Assembly: GCA_028683995.1 (NCBI GenBank)
Contig: JAQUGU010000072.1
Coordinates: forward strand, 1-5,226
Length of the DNA stretch: 5,226 bases
Reading direction: 5' to 3'
Source: Syntrophomonadaceae bacterium
GTDB taxonomy: Bacteria > Bacillota > Syntrophomonadia > Syntrophomonadales > Syntrophomonadaceae
Shown here: positions 1-5,226 of the stretch, piece by piece
Layout: the number at the start of each line of letters is the position of its first letter
How positions within the stretch are numbered: the first letter of the stretch is position 1
Program-made: the position numbers and the translations under genes
The notes under the pieces: generated by a model
What the model saw: only the letters and a program-made list of their open reading frames with translations
What the model was told of the DNA's origin: nothing
Database searches by the model: none

Positions 1-951
1 CTCACCCAGAGTATTATTTAAATTCTGGGGCCTAAAGGCTACCGGAACATCAATAGTCGCATCATACTGGGTCATACAAACATAATAAACCTGAGGCCGC
101 ATTTGGCGCTGGAATTTATCCAGAGCAGGGTCTACAAAAGCCCGGGTAATTTCCCGAGCCCGGTCAGCCCGGAAATTAAAAAATATTACTCCGTCACCAT
201 CTTTGATTAGTCCCTGGGGCTTACCTTTAGTATCAATTATTACAACTGGTTCGACAAATTCATCCGTAACCCGGGCTTCATAGCTGCTTACTATAGCAGC
301 ATAAGCATTAGGGGCTTTAACCCCCTCTCCTATCACCAGGGCATTATAAGCTTTTTCAATCCGATCCCAGTGATTATCCCGGTCCATAGCGTAATAGCGC
401 CCGGACACTGAGGCTATTTTACCTGTGCCCAGTTCCTGCATCTGCTTTTCCACGGCGACAACAAAATCCCCGGCACTTTTGGGATTAACATCCCGTCCAT
501 CCAGGAAGGCGTGAACATAGACCTCCTGAACTCCACGCTGCCGGCATAACTTAAGCAAAGCGTAAAGATGCTCCAGGTGACTATGTACTCCCCCATCCGA
601 GAGTAAACCCATCAGGTGCAAAGCTCCCCGGTTTTTAAGGGCATAGTCCATAGCCGCGTTCAGCTCGGGGTTATTAAAAAAGCTGCCATCCTCTATAGCG
701 CTGGTAATCCGGGTTATTTCCTGGAATACTATGCGGCCTGCACCTATGTTTAAATGCCCCACTTCGGAATTACCCATCAACCCCCGGGGTAAGCCTACAT
801 CTAATCCGGAGCATTTCAGGCTGGTAGAAGGATATTTATCGGTTAAACGGTTGAAATTTTCCGGATTAGCCAGGCTTATAGCATTATCCTCGCAATCGCT
901 ACGCAGTCCCCAGCCATCCAGAATCATTAGGACTATTGGTTTAATTGCCAT
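1..951 (-). CDS. gpmI: 2,3-bisphosphoglycerate-independent phosphoglycerate mutase, N-terminal part (3' end outside window)
   Basis: This cytoplasmic enzyme interconverts 3-phosphoglycerate and 2-phosphoglycerate in lower glycolysis through a phosphoserine intermediate and, in this family, two Mn2+ ions. The frame is open from the ATG at 951 to the window edge, giving 317 of the usual roughly 510 residues. Visible motifs are the N-terminal metal-binding stretch VLMILDGWG with Asp12, the nucleophile Ser62 in MGNSEVGH, LLSDGGVHSH with His123, FLDGRD at 149-154, SGRYYAMDRD at 183-192, and the substrate-binding arginines in FFNFRADRARE at 257-267. The second metal cluster (Asp/His residues of the C-terminal phosphatase-like domain) lies beyond the window, so completeness cannot be judged. 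The ATG sits 2 bp after the tpiA stop, and GTGAGG within the last tpiA codons (963-968) is a likely Shine-Dalgarno, which implies tight, possibly coupled translation. No frameshift is seen. Family assignment is very secure. Confidence 0.97.
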   Translation of the reverse strand, partial: MAIKPIVLMILDGWGLRSDCEDNAISLANPENFNRLTDKYPSTSLKCSGLDVGLPRGLMGNSEVGHLNIGAGRIVFQEITRITSAIEDGSFFNNPELNAAMDYALKNRGALHLMGLLSDGGVHSHLEHLYALLKLCRQRGVQEVYVHAFLDGRDVNPKSAGDFVVAVEKQMQELGTGKIASVSGRYYAMDRDNHWDRIEKAYNALVIGEGVKAPNAYAAIVSSYEARVTDEFVEPVVIIDTKGKPQGLIKDGDGVIFFNFRADRAREITRAFVDPALDKFQRQMRPQVYYVCMTQYDATIDVPVAFRPQNLNNTLGE

Positions 952-953
952 TA

Positions 954-1703
954 CTATTTAAACCTCACAATACGGGCAAATGAATTCGCCTGCAGGCTGG
1001 CTCCACCAACCAGAGCACCGTCTACATCAACTTCACCCATAAATTCAGCAATATTCTCTTCATTGACACTTCCACCGTAAAGAATACGGACGGACTTAGC
1101 CAGTTCCCGGTCATATATTTTAGCCAGGTAATTGCGGATAAAGCCTATCATTTCCTGGGCATCATCACTGCTGGAATTGACCCCGGTGCCAATGGCCCAG
1201 ACTGGTTCATAAGCTATTACCAGTCCCTGGGGAGCAAAAGTGATGCTCTGCAAATCCCGGGTAAGTTGCTCTTTGACTACTTCCCGAGCTCTATTATTCT
1301 CCCGTTCCTGCAGGGTTTCACCCACACACAGAATAGGAATAAGGCCTGCATCCAGCGCCGCCCTTACCTTGCGGTTTATAATGGCATCATTTTCACCCAT
1401 TATCTGACGCCGCTCCGAATGTCCCAGAATTACACAATTACAACCGGCATCAACCAGCATAGCCGGTGATATTTCTCCGGTATAGGCACCCTTCATCTCC
1501 CAAAACAAGTTTTGAGCACCCAGCTTAATTTCTGAACCCCTAAATATCTGGCTCATTACCGTAAGGCTGGTAAAAGGCGGGCAAACAACCACCTCGACCC
1601 CGGAGTAATCGGCCAGCAGTTCTAGCAGTTCCTGCCCATATTGCTGGGCATCTTTCAGGCTCTTATTCATTTTCCAATTAGCAACTATAAGAGGAGTTCT
1701 CAA
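954..1703 (-). CDS. tpiA: Triosephosphate isomerase
   Basis: TpiA interconverts dihydroxyacetone phosphate and glyceraldehyde-3-phosphate in the cytoplasm, normally as a dimeric TIM barrel. The 249-residue length is standard. Active-site residues are all visible: Asn9 and Lys11 in VANWKMN, the electrophile His95 in ILGHSERR, the catalytic base Glu166 in AYEPVWAIGTG, and the phosphate-binding segments LYGGSV (208-213) and ALVGGASL (230-237). The flexible loop 6 keeps PVWAIGTG but ends in Val-Asn-Ser where Lys-Thr-Ala is usual. The start is TTG at 1703: the only nearby in-frame ATG (1709-1707) is followed at once by TAG, and TTG begins exactly where family members begin. AAAGGGGA at 1710-1717 is placed 7 nt before TTG (counting from the GGGG). 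It lies 21 bp after pgk and 2 bp before gpmI, clearly in one operon. Confidence 0.98.
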   Translation of the reverse strand: MRTPLIVANWKMNKSLKDAQQYGQELLELLADYSGVEVVVCPPFTSLTVMSQIFRGSEIKLGAQNLFWEMKGAYTGEISPAMLVDAGCNCVILGHSERRQIMGENDAIINRKVRAALDAGLIPILCVGETLQERENNRAREVVKEQLTRDLQSITFAPQGLVIAYEPVWAIGTGVNSSSDDAQEMIGFIRNYLAKIYDRELAKSVRILYGGSVNEENIAEFMGEVDVDGALVGGASLQANSFARIVRFK

Positions 1704-1709
1704 CTACAT

Positions 1710-1717
1710 TCCCCTTT
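1710..1717 (-). promoter_or_regulatory. Ribosome binding site of tpiA (supports TTG start)
   Basis: AAAGGGGA on the minus strand. The GGGG core is 7 nt from the TTG at 1703 but only 1 nt from the ATG at 1709, which is followed by TAG. The spacing therefore selects TTG. Confidence 0.75.
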
Positions 1718-1724
1718 CCCCGGT

Positions 1725-2903
1725 TTAGTCTCCACAGGCTATTACACCCGGCAGTTTAATCCCCTCCAAAAATTCCAGGGTAGCACCGCCACCTGTTGAT
1801 ATATGGGTGATTTTATCCTCCAGCATCAGATCGTGGGCTATCACCGCAGAATCGCCCCCGGCAATTACGCTTACCGCGGCTGCATTGGCCATGGCCCTGG
1901 TTATTTCCTGGCTGCCGCGGGCAAATTGTTCGTATTCATAAACTCCCATGGGGCCATTCCAGACAATAGTTTTAGCCTGGTTAATCTCTTCCCGGTAAAT
2001 CTCTATGGTACGGGGGCCAATATCAACAATCATCATATCATCAGGTACCTCATCAACACCTACTACCGTAGCAATAGCATCGGCTGATATCTCCCCGGCA
2101 ATTACCACATCGACCGGTAACAACAGCCGTACCTTTTTTTGTTCGGCTTTATCTAGCAAACGGCTGGCTTCATTTAGCAAATCCTTTTCCAATAAGGACT
2201 TGCCCACGTTTTTGCCCTGGGCCTTAAGAAAGGTATTGCCCATACCCCCACCAATCAATATAATATCCATCTTTTCCAGGAGGTTCTCGATTACGCCCAG
2301 TTTATCGGCAACTTTGGCACCACCCAGAATAGCCATGCGTGGTCTTTGGGGAGATTCCACTACACTTTTTAGCATATTAACTTCGGATTCCATCAGGAAA
2401 CCGGCAAAGGCAGGAAGATAATCGGCAACCCCAACGGTCGAGGAATGAGCCCTATGGGCGCTACCGAAGGCATCATTTATATAAACATCTCCCAGAGATG
2501 CCAGTTGCCTGGAAAAATCAGCATCGTTTTCTTCTTCACCAGAATGAAAACGCAGGTTCTCCAGCAGTAATACTTCCCCCGGCTTCATACTATTAACTTT
2601 TTCCTCTACCTCGGGGCCAACACAGTCCTCAGCAAAACTTACCACCGCACCATTTAATAAATTTTTAAGGTGGGGTGCCAATCCCTTCAGGCTGTATTTC
2701 GAATCCGGCTTGCCCTTGGGCCGTCCCAGGTGGCTCATGATTATGAGTTTGCCATTATGGGCCAGGACATACTCGATAGTGGGAAGAGCTCCCCGCATTT
2801 TGCCATCATCCAGGATATTACCTTGTTTATCCATGGGTACATTAAAATCTACCCGCATTAAAACCCTTTTCCCATCCAATTCCACATCCCTGAGATTTCT
2901 CAA
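1725..2903 (-). CDS. pgk: Phosphoglycerate kinase
   Basis: Pgk transfers the acyl phosphate of 1,3-bisphosphoglycerate to ADP, giving 3-phosphoglycerate and ATP, in the cytoplasm. The 392 residues match bacterial monomeric Pgk (about 394). The N-terminal substrate domain shows RVDFNVP (17-23), SHLGRPKG (57-64), ENLRF with Arg118 and NDAFGSAHRAHSS (143-155) with Arg151. The C-terminal nucleotide domain shows LGGAKVADK (193-201), IGGGMGNTFL (217-226), NGPMGVYEYE (316-325), AGGDSA (348-353) and STGGGAT (369-375). The usual DIGPKT motif reads DIGPRT, a conservative change. The start is TTG at 2903, supported by GAGGTG at 2911-2916 with a 7-nt spacer and by a beginning (MRNLRDVELDGKRVLMRVDFN) that fits the family; no ATG or GTG lies nearby in frame. 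It is 123 bp downstream of gap, with no convincing promoter or terminator between, and 21 bp upstream of tpiA. Confidence 0.98.
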   Translation of the reverse strand: MRNLRDVELDGKRVLMRVDFNVPMDKQGNILDDGKMRGALPTIEYVLAHNGKLIIMSHLGRPKGKPDSKYSLKGLAPHLKNLLNGAVVSFAEDCVGPEVEEKVNSMKPGEVLLLENLRFHSGEEENDADFSRQLASLGDVYINDAFGSAHRAHSSTVGVADYLPAFAGFLMESEVNMLKSVVESPQRPRMAILGGAKVADKLGVIENLLEKMDIILIGGGMGNTFLKAQGKNVGKSLLEKDLLNEASRLLDKAEQKKVRLLLPVDVVIAGEISADAIATVVGVDEVPDDMMIVDIGPRTIEIYREEINQAKTIVWNGPMGVYEYEQFARGSQEITRAMANAAAVSVIAGGDSAVIAHDLMLEDKITHISTGGGATLEFLEGIKLPGVIACGD

Positions 2904-2910
2904 GCAAACA

Positions 2911-2916
2911 CACCTC
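2911..2916 (-). promoter_or_regulatory. Ribosome binding site of pgk (supports TTG start)
   Basis: GAGGTG on the minus strand, 7 nt before TTG at 2903. No ATG or GTG in frame is placed better, so this site fixes the TTG start. Confidence 0.8.
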
Positions 2917-3000
2917 GCTTAAAAATATCACTAATCACAGATAACCCGACTGGCTTAACGAATTTTGGCGCTACTGAGTACAAATACAAGCAACAACGAT

Positions 3001-3032
3001 AATTCTTAATTTTTAATTCTTAATTCTTAATT
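3001..3032. repeat. 7-bp tandem repeat across the gap stop codon
   Basis: On the plus strand, four consecutive heptamers (CTTAATT at 3005-3011, TTTAATT at 3012-3018, CTTAATT at 3019-3025 and 3026-3032), preceded by a partial unit AATT at 3001-3004. The last unit includes the gap stop codon (complement of 3027-3029) and part of the final Asn codon. The rest of the 123-bp gap-pgk spacer (2904-3000) holds the pgk ribosome binding site and a weak interrupted stem at 2942-2957; I see no clear promoter or terminator in it. Confidence 0.85.
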
Positions 3033-4028
3033 AAATCTAGCTATATAAGCCACCACATCAATTACGCGGACGGAATAGCCCCATTCATTATCATACCAGG
3101 CTATTACCTTGGCCATACGGTCTCCCATTACCAAAGTCAAGAGCCCGTCAACAATGGCAGAATTATTATCACCCCGGTAATCACTGGAAACCAGGGGTTC
3201 TTCCGTATATTTTAATATACCCTTAAGATTAGTTTCACTGGCAATTTTAAAGGCATTATTAATCTCTGCTACGGTAGCCGCTTTCTCCAGTTCCACGGTT
3301 AAATCTACCAGGGAAACATCGGGAGTAGGTACCCGGGTAGCCATACCATCCAGTTTTCCCTCCATTTCCGGAATAACCAGCCCCAGGGCGCTGGCCGCAC
3401 CAGTTGAGGTGGGAATAATGGACACGGCTGCAGCCCGTGCTCGTCTCAAATCATTATGAGCCAGATCCAGAATACGCTGGTCATTGGTGTAAGAATGAAT
3501 AGTATTCATTAGTCCTTTTACTATACCGAAGTTATCCAATAAGACTTTGGTTACCGGAGCCAGGCAGTTGGTGGTGCAGGAAGCATTGGAAACCACATCA
3601 TATTCAGGCCGGTATTTATCATGATTCACGCCCATAACCATAGTAAGGTCAACCCCTTTGGCCGGTGCGGTTATAACCACTTTCCGGGCACCTGCGGTCA
3701 AGTGTTGGGCCGCTTTCTCCCGAGTGCGGAAAGCCCCGCTGGACTCAACCACAATTTCTACCCCCAGTTCTTTCCAGGGCAATTGTTTCGGATCTTTATT
3801 GGACAGGTAGCGGATTTTGTGTCCATCCAGTAGCAGGTAATCGTCCTCAACCTTTACTTCGCCCGCATAAACCCCGTGAATGGAATCATATTTAAAAAGA
3901 TGGGCGTTGGCTTTGGCATCCCCCAGATCATTTATCGCCACCAAATCAATATCATCCCGTCCCAGGGCTATCCTGGCAACTAGTCGGCCAATTCTTCCAA
4001 ACCCGTTGATAGCAACTTTGACTGCCAT
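3027..4028 (-). CDS. gap: Glyceraldehyde-3-phosphate dehydrogenase (type I)
   Basis: Gap oxidises and phosphorylates glyceraldehyde-3-phosphate to 1,3-bisphosphoglycerate with NAD(P)+. The 333-residue protein has the N-terminal Rossmann motif INGFGRIGR (7-15), the cofactor-discriminating Asp34 in AINDLGD, the catalytic SNASCTTN with Cys151, the partner His178 in TIHSYTNDQ, the LRRARAA segment (194-200), STGAA (208-212) and WYDNEWGYS (311-319). Asp34 argues for NAD, while the residue matching Pro188 of the Bacillus stearothermophilus enzyme is Ala190, so cofactor use is not fully settled. I place the start at ATG 4028, not the in-frame GTG at 4037, because that GTG lies inside the Shine-Dalgarno AAAGGGTGAT (4033-4042) and ATG gives the standard MAVKVAINGFGRIG. 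The gene follows cggR by 75 bp, the classical arrangement for the glycolytic, CggR-controlled gap (gapA in Bacillus). Confidence 0.98.
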   Translation of the reverse strand: MAVKVAINGFGRIGRLVARIALGRDDIDLVAINDLGDAKANAHLFKYDSIHGVYAGEVKVEDDYLLLDGHKIRYLSNKDPKQLPWKELGVEIVVESSGAFRTREKAAQHLTAGARKVVITAPAKGVDLTMVMGVNHDKYRPEYDVVSNASCTTNCLAPVTKVLLDNFGIVKGLMNTIHSYTNDQRILDLAHNDLRRARAAAVSIIPTSTGAASALGLVIPEMEGKLDGMATRVPTPDVSLVDLTVELEKAATVAEINNAFKIASETNLKGILKYTEEPLVSSDYRGDNNSAIVDGLLTLVMGDRMAKVIAWYDNEWGYSVRVIDVVAYIARFN

Positions 4029-4073
4029 CAATATCACCCTTTCTATTCATTATTTTTTATAGTTTCTCTGGCC
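4029..4073 (-). repeat. Direct repeat, copy B: between cggR and gap
   Basis: Second copy of the 45-bp repeat, ending immediately before the gap ATG and carrying the gap Shine-Dalgarno. Read in the frame matching cggR it would give ARETIKNNE followed by TAG, against AREIIKNNKQKD in the real gene, so it looks like a decayed duplicate of the cggR tail. The position of the cggR TAA corresponds here to the TGA within GGGTGAT. The upstream 30 bp of the spacer (4074-4103) show no further similarity. Confidence 0.7.
4033..4042 (-). promoter_or_regulatory. Ribosome binding site of gap
   Basis: AAAGGGTGAT on the minus strand matches the GGTGAT end of the full anti-Shine-Dalgarno complement and is ideally placed before ATG 4028. 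It contains the GTG at 4037, which therefore is not the start. The site lies within the intergenic copy of the cggR-tail direct repeat. Confidence 0.85.
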
Positions 4074-4098
4074 CAGCTAATGCTCACTCACCTAAACA

Positions 4099-4143
4099 AA
4101 ATATTAATCTTTCTGTTTATTATTTTTTATTATTTCTCTTGCC
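4099..4143 (-). repeat. Direct repeat, copy A: 3' end of cggR
   Basis: 45 bp covering the last 13 codons of cggR including the stop (ending in residues AREIIKNNKQKD) plus 5 bp beyond. It is 36/45 identical, without gaps, to 4029-4073, exactly 70 bp away. A central 10-bp block (4121-4130) is identical in both. The A-rich sense strand makes part of the match low in complexity, but the shared GGC/AGAGAAA flank and the gapless alignment argue for a true duplication. Confidence 0.7.
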
Positions 4144-5138
4144 GCCCCTTCATCGGTGATAAGGGCCTTCTCCTGCCGGTTACTCAGTACCGCCTCAATA
4201 GCCTGAGCCTTATTACTGCCACCAGCGACCGCAATCACGGTTTCAATATCATCCAAATCAGTTAGTTCCAAACCGACCCCGGGAACTTCATAGACTATTT
4301 TGCCCTTTTCATCAAAATAATATCTAAGCGCTTCACCTACGGCGTTGCTTTTTCTTAAAAAATCTATCTCGTCCGCACTAAGCCGACGGCGATTGGCCAT
4401 TTCAATAGCCGACCCGATACCATGCACCAGTATGTCACAGGATTTAATACTTTCTATTACCCGGGCAATATGAAAGTCGTTTTTCAATATTTCCACTGTG
4501 CTTTCTTCCAAATTATCAGGAATATGCAATAGTCGATATTGAGCCCCGATAGCCGTGGCTATCTTGGCGGCAATAGTCCCGGCCTGCTGTTCCATATCTT
4601 CCCCCAGTCCTCCCCGGGCGGGCACTACCAGTACATCTGGGAACTGAATACCCGGGCCAATAGCATCAGCCATTTCCGCCAGCGTAGTACCACCAGTAAC
4701 TGCCAGGGTACAGGAAGGGTAGAGAAGCTTTTTTAAATAACGGGCCGCTGCCCGGCCCAAATCCTTCCGGGCCAATTGATCAATGTAGGAATCCCCCGGT
4801 ACAACAATCACTTCAGGTATGTTAAATAAATGTTTAATCTTCTCAGCTAATGTTTGGGTTTGATATAGGAAAGGAATAATTTCATCAATTTCTTGCAGCA
4901 TGGTTTCACCTGCCGGGGTAAGGTATAAACCTGCCGGGGTGATATGGATTATTCCCCGTTCTTTTAAAATATCAATCTCGCTGCGAACCGCCCTTTCGGA
5001 AAACCCCAGGTCTTTTACCAGTTGCCTTCTACCCACCGGCTGTCGGTGCATCACCTGCCGTAATACCTGGTACCTGCTCTGGATGGTTTCCAGAGTTTCG
5101 GGGGCAAAGCGTTCCATGAGTGAAAATAATCTATCCAT
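4104..5138 (-). CDS. cggR: Central glycolytic genes regulator CggR (SorC/DeoR-type repressor)
   Basis: CggR is a DNA-binding repressor of the gap operon, released by fructose-1,6-bisphosphate in Bacillus subtilis. With the ATG at 5138 the protein has 344 residues (Bacillus CggR has about 340). A winged helix-turn-helix fills roughly residues 20-75, with QPVGRRQLVKDLGFSERAVR followed by EIDILKERGII. The rest is a SorC-type sugar-phosphate-binding domain with VTGGTT (147-152), VPARGGLGED (172-181), LVHGIG (237-242), NAVGEALRYYFD (265-276), VAGGSNKAQAIEA (304-316) and TDEGAA (328-333). These match Bacillus CggR closely from my memory of that protein. An in-frame TTG at 5189 would add 17 residues, but that stretch overlaps the operator-like palindromes and has no family support; GAGG at 5147-5150 lies 8 nt before the ATG. 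The first gene of the operon, it should control its own transcription. Its last 13 codons belong to a direct repeat whose second copy precedes gap. Confidence 0.95.
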   Translation of the reverse strand: MDRLFSLMERFAPETLETIQSRYQVLRQVMHRQPVGRRQLVKDLGFSERAVRSEIDILKERGIIHITPAGLYLTPAGETMLQEIDEIIPFLYQTQTLAEKIKHLFNIPEVIVVPGDSYIDQLARKDLGRAAARYLKKLLYPSCTLAVTGGTTLAEMADAIGPGIQFPDVLVVPARGGLGEDMEQQAGTIAAKIATAIGAQYRLLHIPDNLEESTVEILKNDFHIARVIESIKSCDILVHGIGSAIEMANRRRLSADEIDFLRKSNAVGEALRYYFDEKGKIVYEVPGVGLELTDLDDIETVIAVAGGSNKAQAIEAVLSNRQEKALITDEGAAREIIKNNKQKD

Positions 5139-5146
5139 AAAACTAT

Positions 5147-5150
5147 CCTC
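5147..5150 (-). promoter_or_regulatory. Ribosome binding site of cggR
   Basis: GAGG with an 8-nt spacer before the ATG at 5138. It decides in favour of this ATG over the upstream TTG at 5189, which would place coding sequence over the operator. Confidence 0.75.
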
Positions 5151-5163
5151 GATGTTTTTTTGC

Positions 5164-5199
5164 GGGATATGTATGTACCCCAGGGGCAAAAATGTCCCA
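5164..5199 (-). promoter_or_regulatory. Putative CggR operator, two tandem palindromes
   Basis: On the minus strand, TGGGACATTTTTGCCCC (5199-5183) is followed after one base by GGGGTACATACATATCCC (5181-5164). Each is an imperfect GGG...CCC palindrome and the two repeat with a period of about 19-20 bp. As I recall it, the Bacillus subtilis CggR operator is two copies of CGGGAC-N6-TGTC separated by 4 bp, a 20-bp period; the first unit here (GGGAC-N6-GCCC) fits well and the second (GGGGTAC...ATCCC) less well. It sits 25 bp upstream of the cggR ATG. The function is inferred from motif and position, not demonstrated. Confidence 0.75.
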
Positions 5200-5202
5200 A
5201 AG

Positions 5203-5211
5203 TTAATATCA
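5203..5211 (-). promoter_or_regulatory. Possible extended -10 promoter element of the operon
   Basis: The minus strand reads TGATATTAA, i.e. a TG-n extension followed by TATTAA, 4 of 6 matches to TATAAT. It lies just upstream of the putative operator, so transcription would start inside or at the edge of the first palindrome. A -35 box at normal spacing would fall beyond the right edge and cannot be checked. AT-rich sequence makes chance matches common, so this is tentative. Confidence 0.3.
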
Positions 5212-5226
5212 TGTATACAAAATCCA

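Noticed and set aside
414..596. 60-residue minus-strand open frame
   Set aside because: It is an alternative frame inside gpmI, whose true frame is open from 951 to the window edge and carries the mutase motifs.
2005..2421. 138-residue open frame on the plus strand
   Set aside because: It lies wholly antisense to pgk, which has every catalytic motif; its serine- and proline-rich composition is what a complementary frame of such a gene gives, and it resembles no known family.
2942..2957. Possible hairpin TAAGCC-AGTC-GGGTTA in the gap-pgk spacer
   Set aside because: The stem is six pairs with one G-G mismatch and no U-run follows, so it is not a credible terminator and barely a stable structure.
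2904..3000. Possible promoter for pgk in the 123-bp spacer
   Set aside because: TTGTTG and TTGTAC occur but no acceptable -10 hexamer follows at 16-18 nt.
4043..4087. 14-codon frame GTG...TAG (SISWARETIKNNE) between cggR and gap
   Set aside because: The only possible Shine-Dalgarno (AGG) is just 3 nt from the GTG, too close for efficient use, and the second half is explained by the duplicated cggR tail. I treat it as a relic, not a gene.
4029..4103. Possible internal promoter for gap (TATAAA in the spacer)
   Set aside because: No -35-like sequence lies at suitable spacing, and TATAAA is part of the A/T-rich direct repeat. Read-through from cggR is the simpler explanation.
5139..5189. N-terminal extension of CggR from TTG 5189 (17 extra residues)
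   Set aside because: It would overlap the operator-like palindromes, lacks a good Shine-Dalgarno and exceeds the family length; the ATG at 5138 has GAGG at 8 nt.

Overview
The window holds a five-gene central glycolysis operon, all on the minus strand. In transcription order (right to left) it reads cggR, gap, pgk, tpiA and gpmI, and gpmI runs off the left edge. The order cggR-gap-pgk-tpi-gpmI and a SorC/DeoR-type repressor of the CggR class are hallmarks of Firmicutes. The AT-leaning base composition, Gram-positive-style Shine-Dalgarno sequences and frequent TTG starts fit this. My best guess is a moderate-GC member of the Clostridia (Syntrophomonas-like or a relative), but the sequence alone does not fix the genus.

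Layout. 5139-5226: upstream region of cggR, with two tandem GGG...CCC palindromes that closely resemble the Bacillus subtilis CggR operator, and a possible extended -10 element just upstream of them. 4104-5138: cggR, repressor of the operon. 4029-4103: a 75-bp gap containing an 80%-identical copy of the 3' end of cggR; this copy supplies the gap Shine-Dalgarno. 3027-4028: gap, glyceraldehyde-3-phosphate dehydrogenase. 2904-3026: a 123-bp AT-rich spacer with a 7-bp tandem repeat that runs over the gap stop codon. 1725-2903: pgk, starting at TTG. 1704-1724: a 21-bp spacer. 954-1703: tpiA, also starting at TTG. 949-953: tpiA and gpmI are separated by 2 bp. 1-951: gpmI, N-terminal 317 residues only.

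How they work together. TpiA interconverts the two triose phosphates, Gap and Pgk oxidise glyceraldehyde-3-phosphate to 3-phosphoglycerate with formation of ATP, and GpmI isomerises 3-phosphoglycerate to 2-phosphoglycerate. All but the oxidative control are reversible, so the operon can serve glycolysis or gluconeogenesis. CggR, encoded first, is expected to repress the whole unit from the operator ahead of its own gene and to be released by fructose-1,6-bisphosphate.

This is essentially a conserved housekeeping operon, and I see no evidence of a novel system, mobile element, CRISPR array or RNA gene. The points that deserve a second look are regulatory and small-scale: the operator, the duplicated cggR tail in front of gap, the heptamer repeat at the gap stop, the TTG starts (one preceded by an ATG-TAG start-stop pair), and a mixed cofactor signature in Gap. 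No intergenic stretch exceeds 123 bp and no convincing rho-independent terminator is visible.
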